This document shows positions 16,546 to 26,136 of a stretch of DNA of 42,624 nt, piece by piece. The notes under the pieces were generated by a model that ran no database searches, was not told the DNA's origin, and saw only the letters and a program-made list of their open reading frames with translations. A program made the position numbers and the translations under genes. The DNA comes from Longimicrobiales bacterium (GTDB lineage Bacteria; Gemmatimonadota; Gemmatimonadetes; Longimicrobiales; Gaopeijiaceae). The stretch lies in NCBI GenBank assembly GCA_028279425.1, contig JANQNV010000016.1, forward strand, positions 1 through 42,624. Direction: 5' to 3'. Every line of letters begins with the position of its first letter. Within the stretch, counting starts at the first letter, position 1.

Positions 16546-17325
16546 ATGTTCTCGACACCGCCTCTCCCGAAGCTGATCGGCCGGAGCCCGGCCTTCGGTG
16601 CCGTTCGCGCCTTCGTCGAACGCGCCGGGCCAGTCGATGCGCCCGTACTGATCCAGGGTGAATCCGGGACCGGTAAAACGCTCCTCGCGCGACACATGCA
16701 CCTTCGGAGTCGTCGGGCTGGATCCCCGATGGTGGCGATCAACTGCGCGGCGGTCGCGGAATCGCTCTTCGAGAGCGAGTTGTTCGGCCACGCACGCGGT
16801 GCCTTCACCGGAGCGCATGCCGATCGGCGAGGTCTCATCGCGGCCGCCGACGGCGGCACCCTGTTTCTCGACGAAGTCGGTGACCTCCCGGCCGCGCAAC
16901 AGGCGAAGCTGCTTGCAGCCGTGGAGGAACGCAGGATCCGACCGATCGGCACGTCGGAGTGGATCTCGATCGACTTCCGGCTGATCTCGGCGACCTGCCG
17001 CACCCTTGCTGAGGAGCGCCGAGCAGGCCGGTTCCGCGAGGACCTGTTCCACCGCATCGCTCTGCTGACGGTCACACTCCCCCCGCTCAGAGACCGCCGC
17101 GACGACATCATGCCCCTGGCGCGTCGGTTCCTCGACGCGGCGGTCGTGCGCCACGGCCTCGATGAGCGTGTCTTCGATCTTCCGGTCCGGGAAGTGCTGT
17201 CGGCGCACCCCTGGCCCGGCAACGTCCGACAGCTCGCGCACGTGGTCGAGGCCTCTGCGGTCTTGTCGGAGGGCACCCGGATCGAAGTCGACGTGGTGCG
17301 TGGCCTGTTGGAGCGTTCGACGTGA
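16546..17325 (+). CDS. Sigma-54-type AAA+ ATPase domain protein without receiver or HTH domain
   Basis: 259 residues that consist almost only of the enhancer-binding-protein ATPase domain. It has Walker A GESGTGKT near residue 39, the sigma-54-contact loop GAFTGA at 85-90, Walker B GGTLFLDEVGDL, the arginine-finger region GRFREDLFHRI, and WPGNVRQL. Members of this family remodel sigma-54 RNA polymerase. The usual N-terminal sensor domain and the C-terminal Fis-type DNA-binding helix-turn-helix are both missing; the protein ends about 20 residues after the AAA lid. It might act from solution or need a partner. The intact GAFTGA argues that sigma-54 contact is retained. Confidence 0.85.
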   Translation: MFSTPPLPKLIGRSPAFGAVRAFVERAGPVDAPVLIQGESGTGKTLLARHMHLRSRRAGSPMVAINCAAVAESLFESELFGHARGAFTGAHADRRGLIAAADGGTLFLDEVGDLPAAQQAKLLAAVEERRIRPIGTSEWISIDFRLISATCRTLAEERRAGRFREDLFHRIALLTVTLPPLRDRRDDIMPLARRFLDAAVVRHGLDERVFDLPVREVLSAHPWPGNVRQLAHVVEASAVLSEGTRIEVDVVRGLLERST

Positions 17326-17331
17326 GGCGAG

Positions 17332-18426
17332 TCAGCGCGGATCGATGGGCGAGGTCCAGGCACGCAGGCCGTTCCCTTCGTCCTTGAGAATCAGCCACGC
17401 CGCCGCACCGGGTGCGATGCGGGTGTCGCGTGGTGGGTCCACGATCCAGAGGGTATCGCGTTGCTCGAAGGCCCATCGATCCGAACCGTCGGCCACGATG
17501 GTTCGGACCACCGCGCGATTCGATCCGGAGCGGACTCCGACGATCCCCGGGTAGTGCGTGGGCACGTCGAGGCCGAGTCCCACGGCCGCCGCCCGCCGGG
17601 CCAGGCCCCCGAACATGCGCTCGCGGAGCGAGTCGGGGATGGCGAGGGGGTGGGGGCGCGGTAGACACAGTTCGCGGGACGCCTCGCCCGAGACCTCATC
17701 GAGGCAGGGGTACAGATTCGATCCTGCGTAGACGGCCCCTTCCATCGCCAGCAGAAGGGGCACCATGTGGGGGTCGGCACGGCCTCGGACGAGAGGGCGC
17801 CGGTCGATCCGTTCGACCGTCCCCGCGTCGTCGATGCGATGCACCTCGAGGTCGGCGTCGAGGCCGTCGTAGCAGCGACGGGCCGTCCACCACGCCTCGG
17901 CGTGCCGGAGCACGACATCGCCGAAGGTGCCTCGACAGCTGCCGGCGGGCACGACCAGGCGGCGAGGAAGCCCCGCCGCGGGGAAGAGGTCTACACGCTG
18001 CCCGGAGGCATCCAGGACGGCGACTCCGGCTTGGTGGTCGAGGGCGAGCGCGTGGGGGCGCGAGAGTTCGCCCGGCCCCTCGCCCCGCCTCCCTACTCGG
18101 CGGACGAGGGCTCCTGCTGTATCCAGGACGAGCACCTCCCCTTCGGATCGGTCCAGGAGGGCCCACCCGGAGCTGGCGTGCGTCACCTCATCGGCCTCGA
18201 AGACTGCGAGCCATCGACCCTCTCCGCGGGGCGCCACCTCGATGAGCCGGCTCTCGAGTGTAGGCGGGGCAACCCCGTCGTACTCTGCGTTTCCGCCCGA
18301 AAGCAGAGACGGAATCGCCCGGAGGGCGACGAAGCAGAGGATCGCGGCCAGCGCCGTACGCCGGGCGAGGCGTAGGCGGGAGGCTTCTGGTGCCGAGGCT
18401 CGGGGGGAATCGTAAACGCGGCGCAT
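17332..18426 (-). CDS. 6-bladed beta-propeller protein, membrane-anchored or secreted
   Basis: 364 residues. A hydrophobic segment near the N-terminus (TALAAILCFVALRAIPSLL) would act as signal or anchor. The body has NHL/propeller-like blades, including VRRVGRRGEGPGELSRPHALALD and VAVLDASGQRVDLF, the typical GxxGxGPGE turn of the 6-bladed beta-propeller family. No catalytic motif is seen. Such proteins are common in Gemmatimonadota and Bacteroidota, usually of unknown ligand. ATG at 18426 is chosen over the ATG at 18477 because it leaves a normal-length n-region. Confidence 0.65.
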   Translation of the reverse strand: MRRVYDSPRASAPEASRLRLARRTALAAILCFVALRAIPSLLSGGNAEYDGVAPPTLESRLIEVAPRGEGRWLAVFEADEVTHASSGWALLDRSEGEVLVLDTAGALVRRVGRRGEGPGELSRPHALALDHQAGVAVLDASGQRVDLFPAAGLPRRLVVPAGSCRGTFGDVVLRHAEAWWTARRCYDGLDADLEVHRIDDAGTVERIDRRPLVRGRADPHMVPLLLAMEGAVYAGSNLYPCLDEVSGEASRELCLPRPHPLAIPDSLRERMFGGLARRAAAVGLGLDVPTHYPGIVGVRSGSNRAVVRTIVADGSDRWAFEQRDTLWIVDPPRDTRIAPGAAAWLILKDEGNGLRAWTSPIDPR

Positions 18427-18492
18427 GGCTCTCCGGGTCGGGGGACGACCCAGGGTCGGGACGATGGCAGGGCGCAAGAATGGCGGGATGGG

Positions 18493-18523
18493 GCGGGCCC
18501 GACCGCGCGGCGGCCGGACCCGC
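18493..18523 (-). terminator. GC-rich hairpin downstream of the Cys-rich secreted protein gene
   Basis: GCGGGTCCG pairs with CGGGCCCGC (minus strand, 18523-18493) with one G-U pair. There is no T tract, so termination is uncertain. Confidence 0.35.
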
Positions 18524-18528
18524 GTCTC

Positions 18529-18846
18529 TCACCCGAACGGATTCAGGATCGAGCCGATGAACTTGAACGGCATGCCCAGGTTGCAGGAGAGGAGGTCGAC
18601 CTGGGTGCCGGCGTGGCATCGCACACCGTCGAGCAACGACGTCTTCTTCTCCATGCACTGGTAGTGCGAGTCCATCGCGTTCCAGAGGCACTCGCCATAG
18701 CGCTCGAGGAACGTGCAGTCCCTGGGACTTCCGTGGGAGTCGTAGGCGTCACAGGCCCAGACCGCCTGGGCGGAGGCGAGGCTGGCGGCGAGGGTGAGAA
18801 GAGCGACGAGGGCGAGACGAAGGGGTCTCCGGGCGAACGGTGACAT
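18529..18846 (-). CDS. Small secreted six-cysteine protein
   Basis: 105 residues with a clear signal peptide (basic MSPFARRPLR, hydrophobic core LALVALLTLAASLASA, cleavage near AQAVWA). The mature part has six evenly spread cysteines (C32, C44, C53, C64, C77, C88), an even number suggestive of three disulfide bonds in the periplasm or outside the cell. I recognise no family. The gene is single, with its own upstream region of about 250 bases shared divergently with the small membrane protein gene at 19103. Confidence 0.6.
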   Translation of the reverse strand: MSPFARRPLRLALVALLTLAASLASAQAVWACDAYDSHGSPRDCTFLERYGECLWNAMDSHYQCMEKKTSLLDGVRCHAGTQVDLLSCNLGMPFKFIGSILNPFG

Positions 18847-19102
18847 GGGCGGCTCCGATGTGGAGTCGAGGCTCCGACCGGCGAGTCCGGTCGGCCCGCG
18901 CGAGCCAGATGGAGTGGGAAACGACGAGTCGGCCGGAGAGGACGGACGCGCGCTACGGGTCGCCCGGCTTCCTTCATTTCGTGTGCCGTGGCGCGGTGCC
19001 GGGGCGCCGACAGGGTGGGGCAGGCCGGATCCGGTAGCTTGAAACCTCCGGCGGATCCTCTCGTAGGGCGGTGTGAACGACGCTTACGTGGGGAGGAACG
19101 AC

Positions 19103-19300
19103 ATGCGGTTTGGTGCGATGCTGGCGGGTGGAGTGCTCGGGTTGGTGGGTGTGAAGCTGCTGGCGCTGGTCATGGCCCCGATGGTCGGAGTCGTCACGGG
19201 CCTGCTTCTGATGGGCTTGAAGGCCCTGTTCTGGTTGACGATCGCCTACGTCGTCTACCGCATCTTCTTCCGCCGCCGAAGGGACTCGTCGGAGGTCTGA
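19103..19300 (+). CDS. 65-residue two-helix membrane protein
   Basis: Two hydrophobic segments (GAMLAGGVLGLVGVKLLALV and LLLMGLKALFWLTIAYVVYR) and a basic cytoplasmic tail FFRRRRDSSEV. The ATG at 19103 is chosen because GGGAGG lies six bases upstream; a GTG at 19073 is also in frame. TAGCTT at 19035-19040 could be its -10 box. Function unknown. It converges with the K+ channel gene. Confidence 0.55.
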   Translation: MRFGAMLAGGVLGLVGVKLLALVMAPMVGVVTGLLLMGLKALFWLTIAYVVYRIFFRRRRDSSEV

Positions 19301-19321
19301 TCGGTCCGACCCAGGTCGACG

Positions 19322-20341
19322 CTACCCTCCGAGGTGCTCTCGCAGCTGCTGGATCTGCTCGGTTCGGCCCAGCACGATCAGTTCGTCGCCTGAGGCGATG
19401 CGGGTGTCGGCCAGGGGATTGAAGACGAACTGGCCCTCGGGCCCGTCGCCGTTCCGTCGCATCCCGATCACGATCAGCCCGGTCTCCTGCGGGATCCGGG
19501 CTTCGGCGAGCGTCCTGCCGGCGAGGCGGCTCCCCTCGGGGATGGCGGTCTGTTCCATACGCAGGGCGAGGTTGGACGACCTCGTCGCGATGTCGAGGAA
19601 CGACACGACCGAGGGGCGAACCAGCATCGATGCCATGCGGATGGCGCCGCTGAGGTTCGGGCTCACGACGTGCGTCGCGCCGGCCCGGTACAGTTTGTCG
19701 AGAGTCTCCTCTTCATAGGCCCTTGCCACGATCGTCAGATCGGGTTCGAGGTCACGCGCCGACAGGCACACGAAAAGGTTGTCGGTGTCGGCGCTCAGGC
19801 AGGCCACGAGTCCGCGAGCGCGCTCGATCCCGGCCCGAATCAGCGTCTCGTCGTGCGTGGCGTCCCCCTCGACCACGAGGCCGCCCGCGTGGCTCGAGCC
19901 GAACGCCTCGACCCGCGCCGGATCCCGCTCGATGGCCACCCACTTCGCCTTCAGCGAATCGAGTTCGTCGATCACCTGTCGGCCCGTTCTCCCTGCGCCG
20001 CACACGATGACGTGGTCTTGAAGCCCTTCGAGATCCTTCATCAACCGACGTCTCCTGAATACGTGCGTCAGATCGAGCTCCACCAGGAGGGCGGTGATCA
20101 GAGCGAACCAGATGCCCATCCAGGTGATCCCCCCGCCCAGCAGCACCATCGTGAAGGTACGGCCCGCAGGGGTCAGCGGTCTCACCTCTTCGTAGCCGAC
20201 CGCCGTCAGTGTGATCACGGTCATGTAGACGGCGTCGGCGAACGGCCACCCCTCGATCGCCATGTAGCCGGCGGTCCCCACCACGGCGAGGACGCCGAAG
20301 ACCAGGAAGGCGAGGAGGAATCGCCGTGTGAAGATGCCCAT
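19322..20341 (-). CDS. Two-helix potassium channel with TrkA-N/TrkA-C (RCK) domains
   Basis: 339 residues. Two membrane helices flank a pore loop with the selectivity-filter-like TAVGYEE (TVGYG in classical K+ channels). Then comes an RCK domain with the Rossmann motif VIVCGAGRTGRQVIDEL and a TrkA-C domain at about 250-339 (EGSRLAGRTLAEARIP, ending SGDELIVLG). The filter carries Glu after VGY, as in many bacterial channel-TrkA proteins. It probably mediates ligand-gated K+ flux across the inner membrane. It lies seven bases downstream of the DbpA-like gene on the same strand and is likely co-transcribed. Confidence 0.88.
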   Translation of the reverse strand: MGIFTRRFLLAFLVFGVLAVVGTAGYMAIEGWPFADAVYMTVITLTAVGYEEVRPLTPAGRTFTMVLLGGGITWMGIWFALITALLVELDLTHVFRRRRLMKDLEGLQDHVIVCGAGRTGRQVIDELDSLKAKWVAIERDPARVEAFGSSHAGGLVVEGDATHDETLIRAGIERARGLVACLSADTDNLFVCLSARDLEPDLTIVARAYEEETLDKLYRAGATHVVSPNLSGAIRMASMLVRPSVVSFLDIATRSSNLALRMEQTAIPEGSRLAGRTLAEARIPQETGLIVIGMRRNGDGPEGQFVFNPLADTRIASGDELIVLGRTEQIQQLREHLGG

Positions 20342-20347
20342 GGGTGA

Positions 20348-21934
20348 TCAGGTGCGGGTGCGGCGAGCCTCCCTCGGCGTTCCGCGGCGCGGTCCGCGAC
20401 CCGCGCCGTCGCCCCTCGCTCGCTCGCTGCGATCCAGGTCGACCCGTACGGCGCGGCTCCGGACCGTGGTACCGTTGAGGGCCGCGATCACGCGGTCCGC
20501 CACGGACCGAGCCACCTCGACGCGCGAAAAGGTCTCCCGGATCTCGATCTTGCCGATCTGCTCGCCGTGGATGCCGGCCTCGCCCGTGATCGCACCGACG
20601 AGATCCCCGGCCCTCACGCCGTCCTTCGACCCGAGGCTGACGAACAGTTTGGCGTAGGGAGCGAGGCCTCCTGCCTCGGCCGAACCGGCCGCGGGTTGCA
20701 CCGTCGCCGACTCGGGCCGCGCTCTCAACAGGGCGAGGGCGGCCGCGGCGACCGCGGTCGGTCCGTGGGCGCGGAAGAGCGGTTCGAGCACCACTTCGTA
20801 GGCCTCCACGTCGTGGGTGCCGAGCGCCCCTTCGAGTTCGGCCATGACGGCATCGAGACCGCTTGCGCGCGGGGGGGGACCGGTACGTGAGGCCTCGAGC
20901 GCAAGGTCGTAGCCGGTTCGGGCTGCGATGTCGCGCAGGTGTGCGGTCTCTCGGGCTTCCGCGAGGATCGTTCCACCGTGCCCCCCGCCGTGGCGGCGGT
21001 CGAGGGAGTCGGGATCGGCCGGGGCGTCGAAGCTGACGGCCTCCACGGTCGATCCGTCCATGCCGTCGAGGACCTGGCGGCCAGCCAGATCGTCGACCAC
21101 GAGCCATACCGGGGACGCGGGATCTCCGGGCGCCCCCACTCCGAAGCCGCGCAGGGCGAGTCGGTCGCCGAGATCGGCGGCGACATCTTCGTTGCGGACG
21201 AAGACGACCAGGTGCCGCACGTCGTCCATGAGGAGATCGTTGGCGAGAGCAGCGGCCTCTTCTTCCTTCTCGCCCGCAACGACCCTCACGGCCACCCGCC
21301 CTCGGCGTGGGGGGGTCGATCCGGCACCCTCCGCGTCCTGGGGGGGGACCGTGACGGCGCGGCGGGCGTGACGACCGGCGAAATCGCGCACGGCGTCGGT
21401 GGCCGGAAGGGTGACGATCACGCGCTGGGCGTCGGAGGGAAGGGCCTCGGCGACGGCTTCGACGTCGTCCAGTCCGTCGAGTTCATCGATCACGGCGGCG
21501 CCGTCGAGAACGAACGCCCCCACCTGCTCCAGGCTGATTCCACCGGAGCGGAGCCGGTCCATGAGGTCCCGCGGGGTGGCCACGAGGATCGTAGCCCGCT
21601 CGGGCAGGGCCCAGGGGGCGCCGAGTGCAGCGACGCGATGGCCGGTCACGAGCGCGAGTCGCCCGAGGGCCTCGGCGAGGGCCCGCGCACGGTCGCGGGT
21701 CGGGGTCAGGACGAGCCCGACCATGCGCCCTTCGTCGCCGTCGAGACGCGACAGGACCGGCGCGCCGACGGCAACGAGCACCCCTGCGCCCGGACCGGCG
21801 ACGGCGACCAGATTGTTGCCGCGCTGGACCACGGGGATAGCCGCGGCCTGGAGTGCCGTGGGCCGCTCGATCCCCTCGGCCGCCAGTGCTTCGACGATAT
21901 CGGGGCTGAGATGCAGGTCTTCGAAAGAATCCAT
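20348..21934 (-). CDS. DEAD-box-like protein with eroded catalytic motifs and DbpA-type RNA-binding domain
   Basis: 528 residues aligned by eye to DEAD-box RNA helicases, but the motifs are lost. Walker A is AGPGAGVL (46-53) instead of A-T/S-GxGKT. Motif II is DGAA (144-147) instead of DEAD. Motif III is PAT instead of SAT. The motif VI region reads RRHGGGHGG instead of HRIGRTGR. Motif Ia (LTPTRDRA) and the overall layout survive. Residues about 420-505 (YAKLFVSLGSKDGVRAGDLVGAI, then IGKIEIRETFSRVEVA) match the DbpA RNA-binding domain, which binds 23S rRNA hairpin 92 in DbpA/YxiN. It probably binds RNA without ATP-driven unwinding. An intact DEAD-box helicase lies at 24854. Confidence 0.75.
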   Translation of the reverse strand: MDSFEDLHLSPDIVEALAAEGIERPTALQAAAIPVVQRGNNLVAVAGPGAGVLVAVGAPVLSRLDGDEGRMVGLVLTPTRDRARALAEALGRLALVTGHRVAALGAPWALPERATILVATPRDLMDRLRSGGISLEQVGAFVLDGAAVIDELDGLDDVEAVAEALPSDAQRVIVTLPATDAVRDFAGRHARRAVTVPPQDAEGAGSTPPRRGRVAVRVVAGEKEEEAAALANDLLMDDVRHLVVFVRNEDVAADLGDRLALRGFGVGAPGDPASPVWLVVDDLAGRQVLDGMDGSTVEAVSFDAPADPDSLDRRHGGGHGGTILAEARETAHLRDIAARTGYDLALEASRTGPPPRASGLDAVMAELEGALGTHDVEAYEVVLEPLFRAHGPTAVAAAALALLRARPESATVQPAAGSAEAGGLAPYAKLFVSLGSKDGVRAGDLVGAITGEAGIHGEQIGKIEIRETFSRVEVARSVADRVIAALNGTTVRSRAVRVDLDRSERARGDGAGRGPRRGTPREARRTRT

Positions 21935-22057
21935 GGTCGGCTCGGCTCGCCCGAGTGCCCGGTGGTCTTCCGGGCGCGTAGGGCAGGTGATTCAGGAACG
22001 TCGGGGAATGTGTCCGGATCGCCAGGTCGTGGCAACGGTTCACCGCCGCTTCGTGGC

Positions 22058-22086
22058 TTGATCCCGCCATGTTCGGGCCTGATATT
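22058..22086 (+). promoter_or_regulatory. Candidate sigma70-type promoter of the aminotransferase gene
   Basis: TTGATC (22058-22063), a 17-base spacer and GATATT (22081-22086) lie about 70 bases before the start at 22158. Confidence 0.5.
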
Positions 22087-22157
22087 CTCGCGTGCCCTCC
22101 CGCCGTTTCGCGGGTCCGTCGGACCCAATCCCCGGCACCCTTCGAGGACGATGTCCC

Positions 22158-23339
22158 ATGGAGTTGAGTTCGAACGTCTCGTCGCTCAAGCCCTCGGCAA
22201 CGATCGCAGTCAGTTCACTGGCAAAGCGGCTCGCGGCGGAGGGTCGTGACATCATCAACCTGAGTGCCGGAGAACCGGACTTCGACACCCCGGCCTGGAT
22301 CTCGGATGCGGCCATACAAGGCATCCGCGACGGCCGGACCCGCTACACCCCGACTCCGGGACTGCCCGAGTTGAGGGCTGCGATCGCCCGATTCGTGGGC
22401 GTCCCCGGCACGGCGATCGATCCGTCTCGAGTCGTGGTTTCGTCGGGGGCCAAGCAGTCGCTCTTCAACGCCTGCTTCAGCCTCTTCGGTCCCGGCGACG
22501 AAGTGATCGTCGCCGCTCCCTACTGGACCAGCTACCCCGAGATGGTCGGCCTGGCACGGGCCACGCCCGTCTTCGCAGCGGGTCGCGAGGACCGTGGATT
22601 TCGCCTCACCCCCGACGATCTCGAGAAGGTGGTCACCCCGGCGTCGCGTGGACTCCTGTTCAGTTCGCCCTGCAACCCCACGGGTGTGGTCTACACGGCC
22701 GATGAGCTGCAGGCGGTGGCGGAGTGGGCTCGCGACCGTGGCATCTATCTGATCTCCGACGAGATCTACCGCCACATCTACTTCGGCGAGGGGGGCGAGG
22801 CTCCGGGCCTGCTCGATCTGCCCTCGACGTCGCTGGGCCCGCACGTCATCATCAATGGCGCCTCGAAGAGTTTCGCCATGACGGGTTGGCGCATCGGCTT
22901 CTCGGTTTCCACACCCGAGCTCGCGTCCACCATGGGCGCCGTGCAGAGCCACATGACGTCCAACGCGGCGACGCCGTCGCAGATGGCCGCACTGGCCGCG
23001 TACACCGACGTCGGCCGCACGCACGAGGCCGTGGGTGCGATGCGTGAGGCCTTCCGCCGACGCCGTGACCTCGTCACGCAGCGGTTCGACCAAAAACTGC
23101 CGCAGCTCTCGTACCTTCGGCCGGAGGGAGCCTTCTACCTCTTCTTCCGCGTCGACTCCGGCTACGGAGATGGCCGCGAGTCGGCGGGTGCCGTGTGTTC
23201 GTGGCTGCTCGAAGAAACCGGGGTGGCCGTGGTGCCCGGCGAGGCGTTCGGCGAGCCGCGGTATGCGCGCATGAGTTTCGCCTCTTCGGACGCCCTTCTG
23301 GAAGACGCGATCGACCGTATGGCGACGCTTCTCGGCTGA
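22158..23339 (+). CDS. Class I/II PLP-dependent aminotransferase (aspartate/aromatic type)
   Basis: 393 residues, fold-type I, subgroup I-gamma in style. It shows INLSAGEPDFDTPAWI near the N-terminus, YTPTPGLPELRAAI, PCNPTG in the cofactor pocket, SDEIYRHIYF (Asp and Tyr contacting PLP) and the Schiff-base lysine K237 in GASKSFAMTGWRIGF. The Arg that binds the substrate carboxylate is in ARMSFASS near the C-terminus. Aspartate is the likely amino donor; prephenate or aromatic substrates cannot be excluded. The ATG at 22158 fits family N-termini and has GAGGACG upstream. Confidence 0.9.
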   Translation: MELSSNVSSLKPSATIAVSSLAKRLAAEGRDIINLSAGEPDFDTPAWISDAAIQGIRDGRTRYTPTPGLPELRAAIARFVGVPGTAIDPSRVVVSSGAKQSLFNACFSLFGPGDEVIVAAPYWTSYPEMVGLARATPVFAAGREDRGFRLTPDDLEKVVTPASRGLLFSSPCNPTGVVYTADELQAVAEWARDRGIYLISDEIYRHIYFGEGGEAPGLLDLPSTSLGPHVIINGASKSFAMTGWRIGFSVSTPELASTMGAVQSHMTSNAATPSQMAALAAYTDVGRTHEAVGAMREAFRRRRDLVTQRFDQKLPQLSYLRPEGAFYLFFRVDSGYGDGRESAGAVCSWLLEETGVAVVPGEAFGEPRYARMSFASSDALLEDAIDRMATLLG

Positions 23340-23370
23340 CGGTGGCGAGGTAGCGGGTCCGTCCGGGCAC

Positions 23371-24279
23371 TCAGGGCGACCCGGCCGCGCAGACCGCCCG
23401 AGCCGTCCGCCGGCAGCTGCCCAGGTAGCCGGAACCGAACAGATTCAGGTGCACCAGCAGGTAGTAGAGCTGGTAGGCGGGTCTGCGCGCGTCGTGGCCC
23501 GGCTCGAGGGGCCACGTCTCGCGGTAGGCGTCGAGGGCCCGTGTTCCGAGTCCGCCGAAAAGGGCGGCCATGGCGAGATCGACCTCACGGTGTCCCCGGT
23601 ACACCGCTGGATCGATCAACACGGGCCGGCCATCGGGGCCCGGATGAACGTTGCCCGCCCAGAGGTCGCCGTGCAGGAGGGAGGGGCCTTCGTGTTCGGC
23701 GGTGACGAGGAGGTGGTGGCAGGCGCCGATGGCCTGCTCGAACAGCGAGCGATCGGCGCCGTCCACGCGACGCTGGTCGACGGCCGACCGCAGCTGAGCT
23801 CGCAGCCGTCTCTCCGCCCAGAACTCGGCCCACGTCGGCAGGGGCGAGTTGCTCTGGTGGAGCGATCCGATCGTGTTGTCTTCGTGCCAACCCCATGCGT
23901 CCCCCGAGGGCCGGTGTAGATCCGCGAGGGAACGGCCCCACCGCTCGTCGAAGTCGGGAGAGGGGGTGCTGGGAGGGAGCCATTCGAGCACGAGCCATCC
24001 GGGCCCACCGTCTTCGGCGTCGTGCCAACCCCGCACTTCCGGGACCCGAATGTCGCCCCCTCGAGCCGCGGTCCGCAGAGCGTCGAGTCCCCGAGCCTCC
24101 ACCCCGAAGCCTCGCCCCGCGTCGCCGTCGCTGGACTTGCAGAAGAGAGGGCCATCATCTGTGTCCAGGCGAACGGCCGCATGGATGCAGCCGCCCCCGA
24201 TCGGGTGAACGGCGTCGATGCGCGAGACCCCGGGAAGCCGATCGAGGAGGGCGCGCTCCAGCGCCTCCGGAGGCGTCAC
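23371..24279 (-). CDS. Fructosamine/ribulosamine 3-kinase family protein
   Basis: 302 residues. Phosphorylates sugar amines formed by glycation of protein lysines, which destabilises them and frees the amine. The kinase-fold motifs are LLHGDLWAGNVH (catalytic Asp) and LIDPAVYRGHREVDLAM (metal-binding Asp), diagnostic of the family, plus HPIGGGCIHAA near the N-terminus. The start is the GTG at 24279, because it overlaps the stop of the upstream phosphatase gene (GTGA); a longer form from ATG 24315 is possible. Coupling to a low-molecular-weight phosphatase strengthens the deglycation assignment. Confidence 0.88.
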   Translation of the reverse strand: MTPPEALERALLDRLPGVSRIDAVHPIGGGCIHAAVRLDTDDGPLFCKSSDGDAGRGFGVEARGLDALRTAARGGDIRVPEVRGWHDAEDGGPGWLVLEWLPPSTPSPDFDERWGRSLADLHRPSGDAWGWHEDNTIGSLHQSNSPLPTWAEFWAERRLRAQLRSAVDQRRVDGADRSLFEQAIGACHHLLVTAEHEGPSLLHGDLWAGNVHPGPDGRPVLIDPAVYRGHREVDLAMAALFGGLGTRALDAYRETWPLEPGHDARRPAYQLYYLLVHLNLFGSGYLGSCRRTARAVCAAGSP

Positions 24280-24773
24280 ATCGTCTGCCGGACGTGTTCG
24301 ATCAATGCGCTGCACGATCGATCGATCATGTCGAAGACGCGGTCGAAGCCGTCCGGGCCTCCGTAGTATGGATCGGGCACGTCACCGTCGCCCGGATCCG
24401 GATCGAAGTCGCGCAGCAGGACGAGCTCGGCGCGGCCGCCGCTCCCGGCGGCGCGGCGCAGGTCCCGGAGATTCGAACCGTCCATGGCCACGATCAGATC
24501 GAAGGCGTCGAAGTCGTCGGGTTGCACGCGCCTCGCCGATTGGCCGTCGAGCGAGACCCCGTTCCGGCGCGCGACATCGACCGATCGGGGGTCGGGTGGC
24601 TCGCCCACATGCCAGCCTCCCGTGCCGGCGGACTCGATGTGGACCCAGGCGTCCAGGCCTGCGAGGCCGACGCGGTGGCGGAAGACCCCTTCGGCGAGGG
24701 GCGAGCGGCAGATATTGCCGAGGCAGACGAAGAGGATCGAAACGGATCGGGGGTCGGGACGAGGGGTCGACAT
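24276..24773 (-). CDS. Low-molecular-weight protein-tyrosine-phosphatase-like enzyme
   Basis: 165 residues. The catalytic P-loop FVCLGNICRSP has nucleophile C17 and R23, and the general-acid segment is DVPDPYYGG near residue 132. AMDGSNLRDL is also typical. Besides phosphotyrosine, members of this family remove phosphate from ribulosamine-5-phosphate adducts; the human enzyme LMW-PTP-A does so, and bacterial copies are often found beside fructosamine-kinase genes. Here the two genes overlap, so the deglycation role is favoured. The upstream region is shared divergently with the DEAD-box gene. Confidence 0.88.
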   Translation of the reverse strand: MSTPRPDPRSVSILFVCLGNICRSPLAEGVFRHRVGLAGLDAWVHIESAGTGGWHVGEPPDPRSVDVARRNGVSLDGQSARRVQPDDFDAFDLIVAMDGSNLRDLRRAAGSGGRAELVLLRDFDPDPGDGDVPDPYYGGPDGFDRVFDMIDRSCSALIEHVRQTM

Positions 24774-24853
24774 GCGGGGAAACTATGCGCCGACGCCGCG
24801 CGGGCCTACCTTTGTGCCTTGTAAACGTTGACGAATCAGGGAGTAGAACCGTC

Positions 24854-26125
<1,272 letters not shown>

Positions 26126-26136
26126 CCCGCCCCATC

